64,000 nt of DNA. It comes from Oscillibacter sp. ER4 (GTDB lineage: Bacteria > Bacillota > Clostridia > Oscillospirales > Oscillospiraceae). Of this stretch, positions 41,997 through 51,078 are shown piece by piece. The position numbers and the translations under genes are program-made. The stretch lies in NCBI RefSeq assembly GCF_000765235.1, contig NZ_JPJG01000034.1:1-64000 (forward strand). Direction: 5' to 3'. Under the pieces are notes generated by a model, which was not told the origin of the DNA, searched no databases, and saw nothing but the letters and a program-made list of their open reading frames with translations. Every line of letters begins with the position of its first letter. Within the stretch, counting starts at the first letter, position 1.

Positions 41997-43946
41997 TTAC
42001 TCCTCGACAGGAGCCTCTTCCTCGCCGCTGAGCAGCGCGCGGATGCTGAGGGAGATCTTCTTCTTCTCCTCGTCGATGGCGGTGATCTTCGCGTCGACCA
42101 TCTGGCCTTCGGATAGGACGTCGGAGGGCTTGTCGATGCGGCGGTCAGCGATCTGGGAGATATGGATCAGGCCGTCCACGCCGGGAACGACCTCAGCGAA
42201 AGCGCCGAAGGTCATCAGCTTGACGATGCGGACGTTGGCAACGTCGCCGACCTTGTAGGTGTTCATGAACACATCCCAGGGGTTCTGGGTGCGATCCTTG
42301 ACGCCGAGGGAAATCTTGCGCTTCTCGGGGTCGAAGGAGATGACGTACACGTCGAGGTGATCGCCGATAGAGACGACCTCGGCGGGGTTCTTGATGCGGC
42401 TCCAGCTCAGCTCGGAGATGTGGACCATGCCGTCCACGCCGCCGATGTCGACGAACACGCCGTAAGAGGTCATGGACTTGACAACGCCGTCATAGTGCTT
42501 GCCGACCTCGATGCCTTCCCAGATGGCGGCCTGAGCAGCCTGACGCTCCTCGTTCAGCACGGACTTGATGGAGCCGACGACGCGGCGGCGGGCACGGTTG
42601 ACCTCGGTCACGCGGAGCTTGACCTTCTGCTTGACCATCTGGCCAAGGTCGGAGTCCTTGGGCATGCCGCTCTGAGAAGCGGGCACGAACACGCGCACGC
42701 CCTTGACAGAAACGACGATGCCGCCCTTGTTCACTTCGGTCACGGTGCCTTCGAGAACGGTCTTGTCCTCAACGGCGGTCTCAATGTCTTCCCAGAGCTT
42801 GACAGCGTCGAGACGCTTCTTGGAGAGGGTGGCGTAGCCTTCCACGTCATTGACGCGGACAACGTAAGCCTCGATCTCGTCGCCGACCTTGACGACGTCC
42901 TCGGGCTTGACGTCGGGGTCGCTGCTCAGCTCAGAAACAGGGATATAGCCTGCCTGCTTGCAGCCGACGTCGACCTGGATCTCGGTCGTGCCGATGGCGG
43001 TCACGATACCGGTCACCTTATCTCCTGTATTTAGAGTCTTGAAAGATTTTTCAAGCAGTTCTTCAAAGGATTCGCTGGTTTCAGGGGCAGTGGTGTTGAT
43101 GTTTTCTTCCGTCATTGTTGTTAATACCTCCATAATGATACTCGCAGGAGTAGATGCGCCGGCTGTCAGTCCCGCCACACGGCATCCGGAAAAGAATTCC
43201 GGTGAGAGCTCGTCTGCGGATTCGATCTGGAGGACTTTTCCGCAGTTCTCTCTGCAAATCTCGGTCAAATGCCTTGTGTTGGCGCTTCTTCGGTCGCCCA
43301 CAACCACCATCGCGTCTACCTTGGCGGAAAGTTCTGCTGCCTCAGTTTGACGTTTCTGCGTAGCATTGCATATTGTATCATTGATTTTCAGATTTGTACA
43401 CTGTTTTTTTAGAAATTTCACGCAACTTTCCCAAAGCGCACGAATGCAGGTCGTTTGCGCCAGCATGATACTGGGTAAATGGGCAAAATCGGGGTGTTCC
43501 TGCAAGTATTTTTGCGCTTCCTGCACATTTTCAAAAATCAGCGGGTCGCTGCACCATCCTGCGATGCCCTGCACCTCGGGATGATGGCGCTCACCGATCA
43601 GGATGACGCGGCGTCCCTCGTGCTCTGCCTCCTGTGCAAGCTTTCGGATGCGCTCGACATGCGGGCACACGGCGCTCACGACCTCTGCCCCGCCCTCTCG
43701 CAGCGCATCGAGCGTCGCTCTCGGCTCGCCGTGGGCGCGGATGAGCACGGTCTCCCCCGCCTTTGCCTGGTCGGGCGACGTGATGAGGCGCATGCCAAGG
43801 TCTTCGATCTCGCGCACGACGCCCGCGTTGTGCACGATGCTGCCGAGCATCGCGCCGCCGCGCGCTTTTGCCGTTTCGCGCGCAAGGTTGACTGCGCGCT
43901 CCACGCCATAGCAGAAGCCCGCGGTCTCAGCTAAGATGACCTTCAC
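41997..43946 (-). CDS. ispH: IspH-ribosomal protein S1 fusion
   Basis: The 649-residue protein joins two functions. Residues ~1-285 are 4-hydroxy-3-methylbut-2-enyl diphosphate reductase, the last MEP-pathway step, with Fe-S cysteines in AGFCYGVERA, VSAVCPHVER and the later VAGLTAGASTP region. Residues ~300-640 hold four S1 RNA-binding domains (DKVTGIVTAIG, VLEGTVTEVNKGG, YDGVVKSMTSYGVFVDIGG, ANVRIVKLMTFGAFAEVVPG). This fusion is known in Clostridia. It overlaps plsC by 4 bp. Confidence 0.95.
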   Translation of the reverse strand: MKVILAETAGFCYGVERAVNLARETAKARGGAMLGSIVHNAGVVREIEDLGMRLITSPDQAKAGETVLIRAHGEPRATLDALREGGAEVVSAVCPHVERIRKLAQEAEHEGRRVILIGERHHPEVQGIAGWCSDPLIFENVQEAQKYLQEHPDFAHLPSIMLAQTTCIRALWESCVKFLKKQCTNLKINDTICNATQKRQTEAAELSAKVDAMVVVGDRRSANTRHLTEICRENCGKVLQIESADELSPEFFSGCRVAGLTAGASTPASIIMEVLTTMTEENINTTAPETSESFEELLEKSFKTLNTGDKVTGIVTAIGTTEIQVDVGCKQAGYIPVSELSSDPDVKPEDVVKVGDEIEAYVVRVNDVEGYATLSKKRLDAVKLWEDIETAVEDKTVLEGTVTEVNKGGIVVSVKGVRVFVPASQSGMPKDSDLGQMVKQKVKLRVTEVNRARRRVVGSIKSVLNEERQAAQAAIWEGIEVGKHYDGVVKSMTSYGVFVDIGGVDGMVHISELSWSRIKNPAEVVSIGDHLDVYVISFDPEKRKISLGVKDRTQNPWDVFMNTYKVGDVANVRIVKLMTFGAFAEVVPGVDGLIHISQIADRRIDKPSDVLSEGQMVDAKITAIDEEKKKISLSIRALLSGEEEAPVEE

Positions 43947-44572
43947 AGCGGCGCGCCTCCCACCTGCTGGCCGCCGAGCGCGTAGGCCTGACGCAGCATT
44001 TCGTCGGCGATGGCCTGCAATTCTTCGGACGTGCCGCGGCGGCCCGTGACCTCAGGAACATACGACTCGCCGAAGATGATGCGCGTTTTACGGAAGGGCT
44101 TTTTCTGCCCGTCGCAGAACACCGGTACGAGCGTCGCACCCGTGCGCACGCCGATCATCGCGATGCCCGCGTGCGCGTGCGCGGGGAGTCCGTCGTGATA
44201 GCCGACGCCGCCCCGGATCGTCGTCCCCTCGGGGAAGATCAGAAGATTCTCACCCTTGTGGAGCACCTGCATCGCGGTCTTGATGGACTGGATATCCTTG
44301 CCGTCGCGCTGGACGGGAAATGCGCCGAGCGTGCGGATGAGCCACGCGAGCGCGCGGTTGTCGAAAAGCTCGGCCTTGGCCATAAAGTGCAGATGGTAGT
44401 CGAGCGGCAGGCACAGGCCGATGAGCACGGGGTCTAAGTCCGTTGAATGGTTCGGGCACAGCAGCACGCTGTGCTTCGGAAGATTTTCAAGCCCCTTGAC
44501 GTCCACGCGGTAGATCCACAGCAGCACCCGACCGATGATCCAGATAAACGCAAAAAAGATACGGTGCATCAT
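43943..44572 (-). CDS. plsC: 1-acyl-sn-glycerol-3-phosphate acyltransferase
   Basis: The 209-residue membrane-associated enzyme makes phosphatidic acid. The acyltransferase motifs are CPNHSTDLDP (HxxxxD) and FPEGTTIRGG (EGT). An N-terminal hydrophobic helix anchors it. It overlaps cmk and ispH-rpsA by 4 bp each, the common cmk-plsC-ispH-rpsA arrangement. Confidence 0.93.
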   Translation of the reverse strand: MMHRIFFAFIWIIGRVLLWIYRVDVKGLENLPKHSVLLCPNHSTDLDPVLIGLCLPLDYHLHFMAKAELFDNRALAWLIRTLGAFPVQRDGKDIQSIKTAMQVLHKGENLLIFPEGTTIRGGVGYHDGLPAHAHAGIAMIGVRTGATLVPVFCDGQKKPFRKTRIIFGESYVPEVTGRRGTSEELQAIADEMLRQAYALGGQQVGGAPL

Positions 44573-45246
44573 TTCAATTTCTCCTGAATGAGGCTCAGCA
44601 GCGCCTGCTCGCTCTCTTCAAAGCTGAGCTTCGACGTGTCGAGCCGCACGGCGTCCGCCGCCTCGCGCAGCGGGGCGATGTCGCGGTGCATGTCCTGATA
44701 GTCGCGCTCGTTGATCTCGCGCAGTACCTCTTCATACGCTTTGGGCGTGCCGCGCTCGGAGAGCTCGAGACAGCGGCGGCGCGCGCGCTCCTCGGCCGAA
44801 GCCGTCAGGTAAATTTTGAGGTCGGCATCCGGCAGAACGACAGTGCCGATGTCGCGCCCGTCCATGATGACGCTTCTCTTGCGCGCGATGTCGCGCTGCA
44901 TCTCGAGTAAGTACGCGCGTACGCACGGCAGCGCCGAGACGTTCGAGGCGTACATCGAAATTTCCGGCAGGCGAATTTCGGTGCTGACGTCCTTGCCGTC
45001 AAGCAGCATTTTCTGTCCGCTATTCTCGTCAAATGCCATGTCGATTTGGATCTCTTTCAGCAGCGGCGCGATCTGGGATTCGTCCTTTGCATCCAGTCCG
45101 CGGGAAAACGCCGCGTAGCCGATGGTGCGGTAGATCGCGCCCGTGTCGACATGCAGAATGTTCAATTTCTTGGCGACGGCCTTGGCGAGCGTACTCTTGC
45201 CCGCGCCGCCGGGGCCGTCAATGGCAATGGAAAAATGCTTTTTCAT
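44569..45246 (-). CDS. cmk: Cytidylate kinase
   Basis: The 225-residue enzyme phosphorylates CMP and dCMP. The P-loop is DGPGGAGKSTLAKAVA; DGRDIGTVVLPDAD and YLTASAEERARRR are family motifs. It lies 35 bp after the flavoprotein gene. Confidence 0.95.
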   Translation of the reverse strand: MKKHFSIAIDGPGGAGKSTLAKAVAKKLNILHVDTGAIYRTIGYAAFSRGLDAKDESQIAPLLKEIQIDMAFDENSGQKMLLDGKDVSTEIRLPEISMYASNVSALPCVRAYLLEMQRDIARKRSVIMDGRDIGTVVLPDADLKIYLTASAEERARRRCLELSERGTPKAYEEVLREINERDYQDMHRDIAPLREAADAVRLDTSKLSFEESEQALLSLIQEKLK

Positions 45247-45281
45247 CTGTTTGATTCTTCCCTCTTACAATAAATATGTGC

Positions 45282-46517
45282 TTACTGCGTCAGCAGTGCG
45301 TCCGCGGCAGCCTCGCCCGCGGCCTTGCCGGTCGCCCAGGCGATTTGCAGATTGTAGCCGCCCGTGTAGGCGTCTACGTCGATGATCTCGCCGGAAAAGT
45401 ACAGGCCGCCGATCTTTTTCGACGCCATGGTCTTCGGATCGATCTCCCCCACCTTGACGCCGCCGGAGGTGATGATCGCGTTTTCGACCGGCATCGGCGC
45501 GCTGACATTGACCGTCCAGCGCTTTAAGAGCGTGCGGATGGTCTCGCGCTGGGCGCGCGTGATATCGTGCACCTTTTCGTGCGGAGGGATGCCCGAGCGG
45601 TCGATGAATTCGTCGATCATCTTCTGCGGCAGAAGCGCGCCGAGCACGTTGCAGTAGTCGCTGTTTGCGTGCTTTTCAAAATCCGACAGCAGGCGCTTGT
45701 CGAGCATTTGCTCGTCGAGCGCGGGCTTGAGGTCGATCTCCAGTCGGTACTGCTTTTTGTCGAAATGCCGCATGTGCGCGCTGGCCGACAGGATGAGCGG
45801 CCCGCTCACGCCGAAGTGCGTGAACAGCATTTCGCCAAAATCCGAGTGGATCTTTTTGTTGTTTTCGTATACCGTCAGCGCAACGTTGCGCAGGCTCAGC
45901 CCTTGCAGCACCGCGCATTCGCGTGCCTCGAGCGGCACGAGTGAGCCGCGCAGCGGCGTGACTGTGTGGCCGAGCGCTTCCGCCATGCGGAAGCCGTCGC
46001 CCGTCGAGCCCGTCGCGGGATAGGACAGCCCGCCCGTCGCCAGAATGACGGCGGAGGCGGTGTAGTCCCCTTTTTCGCCCTTGACGGCGGCGACATGGCC
46101 GTCTTCGACCGAAATACCGAGCGCGCGGTCGCGCACGAGCTTGACGTGCAGACGCTTGAGCTCGCGCTCAAGCGCCGCTGTGATGTCGAATGACCGGTCG
46201 GACACGGGAAACACGCGCTTGCCGCGCTCGACCTTGAGCGGCACACCGAGCCCCTCGAAAAAATCGATGGCGTCGTGCCCGTCGAAGCGGGAAAACACGG
46301 AGTATAAAAACCGCGGGTTCTGCGGCACGTGGGCGAGCAGCTCTTCGCAGGTGCTGTCGTTCGTCACGTTGCAGCGGCCCTTGCCGGTGATGTTCACCTT
46401 TTTGCCGAGGCGCTCGTTTGGATCGAGTAGCGTCACGTGCGCACCCTTGCGCGCGGCGCAGATCGCGGCCATCATGCCGCCCGCGCCGCCGCCGATGACA
46501 ACGATCGCCTTATTCAT
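45282..46517 (-). CDS. HI0933/YhiN-type flavoprotein (NAD(P)/FAD-dependent oxidoreductase)
   Basis: The 411-residue protein has an N-terminal FAD-binding Rossmann motif (VIGGGAGGMMAAICAARKG) and the HI0933 family features (GKGRCNVTN, ATGGLSYPATGSTGDGF, and the C-terminal GGYNLQIAWATGKAAGEAAA). Its substrate is unknown. It overlaps the RpiR gene by 8 bp. Confidence 0.9.
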   Translation of the reverse strand: MNKAIVVIGGGAGGMMAAICAARKGAHVTLLDPNERLGKKVNITGKGRCNVTNDSTCEELLAHVPQNPRFLYSVFSRFDGHDAIDFFEGLGVPLKVERGKRVFPVSDRSFDITAALERELKRLHVKLVRDRALGISVEDGHVAAVKGEKGDYTASAVILATGGLSYPATGSTGDGFRMAEALGHTVTPLRGSLVPLEARECAVLQGLSLRNVALTVYENNKKIHSDFGEMLFTHFGVSGPLILSASAHMRHFDKKQYRLEIDLKPALDEQMLDKRLLSDFEKHANSDYCNVLGALLPQKMIDEFIDRSGIPPHEKVHDITRAQRETIRTLLKRWTVNVSAPMPVENAIITSGGVKVGEIDPKTMASKKIGGLYFSGEIIDVDAYTGGYNLQIAWATGKAAGEAAADALLTQ

Positions 46518-47373
46518 CTTCGATCTTGCCGAAAATGTCGAAGCGCTCCCAGATGTGCTCGAGTTCGGAGAACGTCGCGGAGATGTCTGCGCCCTTCTTG
46601 TTGGCCACGGCCAGAATGAGTGCGTTGAGCATGCTCATGGGTGCCGCCAGCGAGTCGACGAACGAGATCATCTCGCTGCGCACGAGCAGCGAATTGCTGG
46701 ACATCTGGTTGATGGGCGACATCTCGCTGTCCGTCACGCCGACGATCGTCGCGCCGCGGTCGCGCGCAAACTGGATGGTCTTGAGCGCAAGCTCGCTGTA
46801 GCGCGGGAAGCAGATACCGATGACCACATCGTCTTTGGAGACGCGGAAGAGCTGGTCGAACGAGCCGGCCGCGCCGCCGTTGACCAGAGTGACGTTGTCG
46901 AAGATCAGGCGGAAGTAGAAGTTTAAGTACCCTGCCAGAAACGAGGACGAACGGAAGCCCACGATGTAGATGCGGCGCGCGCCGATGATCGTGTCGACCA
47001 CGCGCTCAAATTCCGCGCCGTCGGTCTGGTCGATGGCCATGCGGATCTTCTCCATGTCGCGCTGCAGGACGTTCGTCATCAGATCGGACCCTGCGAGCTC
47101 GCCGTCCGACGCCTGAATGCGCTGGATGCTCGTGAGCTTGCCGCGAATCATCTCCTGCAATGCACGCTGCATGCTCGGATACCCCTCGTAGCCGAGCTGG
47201 GCGGCAAAGCGCACGACGGTCGACTCGCTGACCTGCACGGTCTTGCCGAGCTTGCTGGCCGTCATAAACGCGGCCTTATCGTAGTTTTCCAGAATGAAGC
47301 GGGCGATGAGCTTCTGCCCCTTGGAAAAGCTGCTCATGTTCTTTTCGATATTATGTAAGATATTCTTCGTCAT
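46510..47373 (-). CDS. MurR/RpiR-family transcriptional regulator
   Basis: The 287-residue protein has an N-terminal helix-turn-helix (FSKGQKLIARFILENY, then VQVSESTVVRFAAQLGYEGY) and a C-terminal SIS sugar-isomerase-like effector domain (IYIVGFRSSSFLAGYL; VVIGICFPRYSELAL). Such regulators usually sense phosphosugars, but no sugar genes are adjacent. The ATG at 47,373 begins the conserved region; an upstream extension of Arg-rich sequence is antisense-like noise. Confidence 0.88.
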   Translation of the reverse strand: MTKNILHNIEKNMSSFSKGQKLIARFILENYDKAAFMTASKLGKTVQVSESTVVRFAAQLGYEGYPSMQRALQEMIRGKLTSIQRIQASDGELAGSDLMTNVLQRDMEKIRMAIDQTDGAEFERVVDTIIGARRIYIVGFRSSSFLAGYLNFYFRLIFDNVTLVNGGAAGSFDQLFRVSKDDVVIGICFPRYSELALKTIQFARDRGATIVGVTDSEMSPINQMSSNSLLVRSEMISFVDSLAAPMSMLNALILAVANKKGADISATFSELEHIWERFDIFGKIEDE

Positions 47374-47387
47374 AAAATCGTCCTCTG

Positions 47388-48104
47388 TTACTTTGATTTT
47401 GTTGCATGGAGCTCTTGCTCCGTTAGATCGCGCCACACGCCGACGGGAAGAGCCCCGAGTTTGAGCGCGTGCTCCTGCACGCGCTTTAGGCGCTTGACGT
47501 GTAATCCGGCGGTGGCGCACATGCGCCGGATCTGCCGGTTTTTTCCTTCATGGATGGTGATGGAGAGAACGGCGGTGTCCCTCCCCTGCCGCAGCACGCG
47601 CACCTGCGCGGGCCGGATGGGCTCGCCGTCGAGCTGTGTCATGGAAGCGAGCACTTCTGCCGCTCCCCGGACCTCGCCCGCGACGCTGACCTCGTAGACC
47701 TTGTTGACCTCGTAGCGCGGGTGCAGAAGATGCTGCATCCATTCGCCGTCGTTCGTCAAAAGCAGCAGTCCCTCGGAGTCGAGGTCGAGCCGCCCGACGG
47801 GATAGACGCGCGCGCCGCAGTTTCTGACGAGCTCGGCGACGGTCTTTCGCCCTTTTTCGTCAGAGAGCGTGCAGACATAGCCGCGCGGCTTGTTGAGCAT
47901 CAGGTAGCGCTTCTGCCCCTCCTGTGTGAGCGGCCTGCCGTCGACGGTGATTTCGTCGACTTCAGGGTCGGCCTTCTGCCCGAGAAGCGCAGTCTTGCCG
48001 TTCACGTGCACGCGTCCCGCGGCGATACACTGCTCGGCGGTGCGACGGGAGCAGAGCCCCGATTCGGCGATGAGCTTTTGAATTCTTGCTTCGGCCAGGT
48101 CAAT
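47388..48104 (-). CDS. rluB: 23S rRNA/pseudouridine synthase RluB family
   Basis: The ~238-residue protein has an S4 RNA-binding domain (RIQKLIAESGLCSRRTAEQC) and the RsuA/RluB catalytic core with GRLDLDSEGLLLLTNDG (catalytic Asp). AAAGGAGGG ends directly before the reading frame, but no ATG, GTG or TTG is in frame there. The first usable codons are ATT (48,104) or CTG (48,098). An ATG at 48,227 would overlap the carboxypeptidase gene by 116 bp and add an unrelated extension. Confidence 0.85.
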   Translation of the reverse strand: MDLAEARIQKLIAESGLCSRRTAEQCIAAGRVHVNGKTALLGQKADPEVDEITVDGRPLTQEGQKRYLMLNKPRGYVCTLSDEKGRKTVAELVRNCGARVYPVGRLDLDSEGLLLLTNDGEWMQHLLHPRYEVNKVYEVSVAGEVRGAAEVLASMTQLDGEPIRPAQVRVLRQGRDTAVLSITIHEGKNRQIRRMCATAGLHVKRLKRVQEHALKLGALPVGVWRDLTEQELHATKSK

Positions 48105-48111
48105 CCCTCCT

Positions 48112-49233
48112 TTACTTTGCCGACAGAAATTGCCAGAGCTTTTCCGCCAGCGACTTATTTTTGCTTGTTTCGCTCTTTGTTTCCTGCGCCTGTACGCTGC
48201 GCGCGCTGACGAGGTCAACTCGTCCAACCTCGGTCTCGCCGCAGGAGATGACGAGCGTGCCGAACGTTTGTCCCTTCCGCACGGGGGCGGAGACGGTTTG
48301 CGGCAACTCGGCGCGCACGCTCAACGATTCACTCTCCGAGACAGGATAGCAGAAGCTCTCCGCCGCGACGGCGGACACGCTCTGCCCGTCGACACTCACG
48401 CTGCCGTAGGCCTCGCCTTTTTTCGCACCGCTTGAGAGCGCATACGCCGAAAAGCCGTAGTCGTAGAGTGCAGCATGATCGGCCCAATCGCTGCCGTCGT
48501 GCAGCGTGACGGCGATCATGCGCATCCCGCCGCGCTCGGCACAGGTGACGAGTGTGCGCCCTGCGTCGCCGGTGTAGCCGGTCTTGAGGCCGACGCAGCC
48601 GGAATACGACGCGAGCAGCTTATTGTGGTTCGTCATCGTGCGCGTGCCAACGCTCGCCGTGCGCGTTGAAACGATGCGTGCGAACGTCGGGTTCTGCATG
48701 GCGTAGGCCGCAAGGCGCGCCATATCGAGGGCACAGGAGCTGTGCCCCATTTCGTCGAGACCGCTCGGGTTGGCAAATGACGTGTGCTCCATGCCGAGGG
48801 CTTTCGCCTTTTCGTTCATCCATCGGACAAACTGCGCGCTGCCGCCGTTTCCGCCGCAGTGGGCGGCGATGCACTCTGCCGCGTCGTTGCCGGACGGCAG
48901 CATCAGCCCGTAGAGGAGTTCTTCCATCGTGAGCGTTTCGCCCTCGAGAAGGTACATCGACGAGCCCTCGCGCAAGTGCTCGCGTTTGACCGTGACCTTC
49001 TCCGTGAGTTCGCTGTGCTCCAGCGCGACCAAGCAGGTCATGATCTTCGTTGTGCTCGCGATGCTGCGCTCCTGCGTTTCATTGCGCGACGCCAGCACCC
49101 GCCCGCTGCCCGCCTCCATCAAAATGAACGCGGCGGCGGCAGTTTCAGGCGCGGCAGCCTGACAGGCCAAACTGCTTGACAGGCAGGAAACAGCAAGGAA
49201 AACGGCAAATACGCATCGGGCAAAACGCGGCAT
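48112..49233 (-). CDS. D-alanyl-D-alanine carboxypeptidase (S11 family, DacB/DacF-like)
   Basis: The 373-residue secreted enzyme trims peptidoglycan side chains. It has a signal peptide (residues ~1-26), the active-site SxxK (S60-T-T-K63), the SGN triad (PSGNDAAEC) and KTG (GLKTGYTGDAG). A C-terminal beta domain follows. In spore formers relatives act in cortex or vegetative wall maturation. It directly precedes rluB in the operon. Confidence 0.92.
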   Translation of the reverse strand: MPRFARCVFAVFLAVSCLSSSLACQAAAPETAAAAFILMEAGSGRVLASRNETQERSIASTTKIMTCLVALEHSELTEKVTVKREHLREGSSMYLLEGETLTMEELLYGLMLPSGNDAAECIAAHCGGNGGSAQFVRWMNEKAKALGMEHTSFANPSGLDEMGHSSCALDMARLAAYAMQNPTFARIVSTRTASVGTRTMTNHNKLLASYSGCVGLKTGYTGDAGRTLVTCAERGGMRMIAVTLHDGSDWADHAALYDYGFSAYALSSGAKKGEAYGSVSVDGQSVSAVAAESFCYPVSESESLSVRAELPQTVSAPVRKGQTFGTLVISCGETEVGRVDLVSARSVQAQETKSETSKNKSLAEKLWQFLSAK

Positions 49234-49275
49234 AGGATCACTCCTTCATTCGGAATGCCCCTATTATGCCCGAAA

Positions 49276-49683
49276 TCAGTAGATATCTTTCTCTTCTCTC
49301 TTCTTGTCCACGAAATTCTGCACGCGGTCGAGCACTTCCGGCACAAGATCAAGCACGCGGTCGACCGTTGCCGCCGCAGGGATGGCCACGGGCATCACGC
49401 GCGTCAGACCGTCCTTGACGACGAGGAACGCGACGGGGTCGACCTTGACGCCCGCACCTGCGCCGCCGCCGAAGTGTGCGGTGTCGGTCTTGCCGTAGTC
49501 GCCGCCGCCTGCGCCGAAGCCGAAGCTCACGCGCGAAACGGGAATGACCGTTACGCCGTCGGGCGTCGTGATCGGCTCGCCGATGATGGTGTTGGAATCG
49601 ACCATATCACGGATCTTATCCATCGTGGTGTCCATGAGATCGTTGAGCGGGGTCTTCTTTTCGATGTTTTCCATGAGGTTCAT
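49276..49683 (-). CDS. ytfJ: GerW/YtfJ-family spore protein
   Basis: The 135-residue protein has the family core (MVDSNTIIGEPITTPDGVTVIPVSRV with a glycine-rich GFGAGGGDYG) and the VDPVAFLVVKDGLTRVMPV block. YtfJ is a sigma-F-dependent inner spore protein of Bacillus needed for full germination. It is 9 bp downstream of the DUF2953 gene, as in many spore formers. Confidence 0.9.
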   Translation of the reverse strand: MNLMENIEKKTPLNDLMDTTMDKIRDMVDSNTIIGEPITTPDGVTVIPVSRVSFGFGAGGGDYGKTDTAHFGGGAGAGVKVDPVAFLVVKDGLTRVMPVAIPAAATVDRVLDLVPEVLDRVQNFVDKKREEKDIY

Positions 49684-49692
49684 CCTTTCTTT

Positions 49693-50385
49693 TTATGCGG
49701 TCAGTTTTTCACTGTGTTCACTGTTTTGCGGAGTGCTCTCTGTTGGTTTTTCCGCGGGAGCGTCGTTTTTATGCGCCTTTTTATAGCGCAGGTACCATTT
49801 GAGCATCGGAATGAGCAGCGCAAGCGAGATGTGCAGCCCGTCGCGGATGCGAAGCGACAGGCCAACGGCACCCTCTGCGTGCGTCTTTTCAGAGCTGTAG
49901 TCCATGCGCAGGTGCAGTGAGGGATCAGGGATATGGAAGAGGTCTTCAAGGTGCGGCATCACACCCCACATCGCGGCGCTCGCATAGCCGTAGGTCTGCG
50001 CGATATCCGCGGGGTCCGTGCCGCCAAAGACGACGAGAATTTCCAGCGGGTCGATGCGAAGGCGCTTGCAGGTGCGCTTCGCTGTCTCCTTGAGCGCCGA
50101 GAGCGCCGTCGTGATGAGGTCCCTGAGCTCCTCTTTTGTCGGCTTGGGGAGCGAGGGCTTTTTCTTTTGCTTCGCCTCTTCTCCCTCTGACTTTGGTTTC
50201 TTCTCCTTTGCCTTTTTCTTCGGCGTTTCTTTCTTTTCCTTTGCTGGCAGCAGCGTGAAGCGGAACGGGCCGACCGAAAGCTGCACGCGCAGCTCGTCGC
50301 CGAACTGCATCAGCGCGCCCACGCGCAGAAAGCCGATCAAAATAAAAATGAGCAGGATGATGCCAATTACCTTCAGCGCAGTCAA
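49693..50385 (-). CDS. DUF2953 domain protein
   Basis: The 230-residue protein has an N-terminal transmembrane helix (VIGIILLIFILIGFLRV), a Lys-rich linker and a DUF2953 C-terminal region (DPLEILVVFGGTDPADIAQTYG; LRMDYSSEKTHAEGAVGLSLRI). DUF2953 genes usually lie next to ytfJ and scpAB in sporulating Firmicutes. The function is unknown; a spore membrane role is inferred. Confidence 0.85.
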   Translation of the reverse strand: MTALKVIGIILLIFILIGFLRVGALMQFGDELRVQLSVGPFRFTLLPAKEKKETPKKKAKEKKPKSEGEEAKQKKKPSLPKPTKEELRDLITTALSALKETAKRTCKRLRIDPLEILVVFGGTDPADIAQTYGYASAAMWGVMPHLEDLFHIPDPSLHLRMDYSSEKTHAEGAVGLSLRIRDGLHISLALLIPMLKWYLRYKKAHKNDAPAEKPTESTPQNSEHSEKLTA

Positions 50386-50436
50386 TCGACCACCTCCCTC
50401 TTTTTACGCTTCACGCGGTTTTTATGCTTTACGCGG

Positions 50437-51063
50437 TCAGTGTTCCCCGTTTTCGGGAACGCTGCCTTCTTTTTCCGTCATGGCGCTGGGGTCGAGGATC
50501 GTGCCGTCCTCCGTCATGCGGAGCTGACCGTCGGCCTCAAGACCCGGCATCTCCGGCAGCTCCTCGAGCGAACCCAAGTGGAAGTCGCGCAGGAACTTTT
50601 TCGTTGTGCGGTACAGCCTCGGCCGTCCCGGCACCTGCAAACGTCCGCACTCCTCAATGAGCCCGCGCTCAAGCAGCAGGCCCACGGTGTACGAGCTGTC
50701 CACACCGCGCACCTGATCAATGTAGGCGCGGGTCGTGGGCTGGTAGTAGGCGATGATCGTCAGCACCTCCAGCGCGGGCTGAGAGAGCTTGGCGGTCTTG
50801 CGGATCTCAAACGCCCTGCGGATGACGTCGGCATAGTCCGGAGACGAGCAGAGCTGATAGCTGTCCTCCATGCGGACGAGCCGGATGCCGCGGCGCTCAA
50901 ATGCGTAGTAATCGCCGAGCTTTTGCAATACCTGTTCCGCGGTCGGACGGTCCAAATCGAGCGCAAGGCAGATGCGGTCGATGGGAAGCGGTTCGCCGCT
51001 GGCGAACAAAATGCCCTCGATGGCCGACTCGACCTCGCGCAGGTCCAAAGATTCCAAAGACAT
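50437..51063 (-). CDS. scpB: Segregation and condensation protein B
   Basis: The 208-residue protein has the tandem winged-helix ScpB fold (VESAIEGILFASGEPLPIDR; PALEVLTIIAYYQPTTRAYI, VDSSYTVGLLLERGLIEECGR). With ScpA and SMC it compacts and separates chromosomes. It is 15 bp after scpA. Confidence 0.94.
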   Translation of the reverse strand: MSLESLDLREVESAIEGILFASGEPLPIDRICLALDLDRPTAEQVLQKLGDYYAFERRGIRLVRMEDSYQLCSSPDYADVIRRAFEIRKTAKLSQPALEVLTIIAYYQPTTRAYIDQVRGVDSSYTVGLLLERGLIEECGRLQVPGRPRLYRTTKKFLRDFHLGSLEELPEMPGLEADGQLRMTEDGTILDPSAMTEKEGSVPENGEH

Positions 51064-51078
51064 AGCGTTCCTCGCTTT

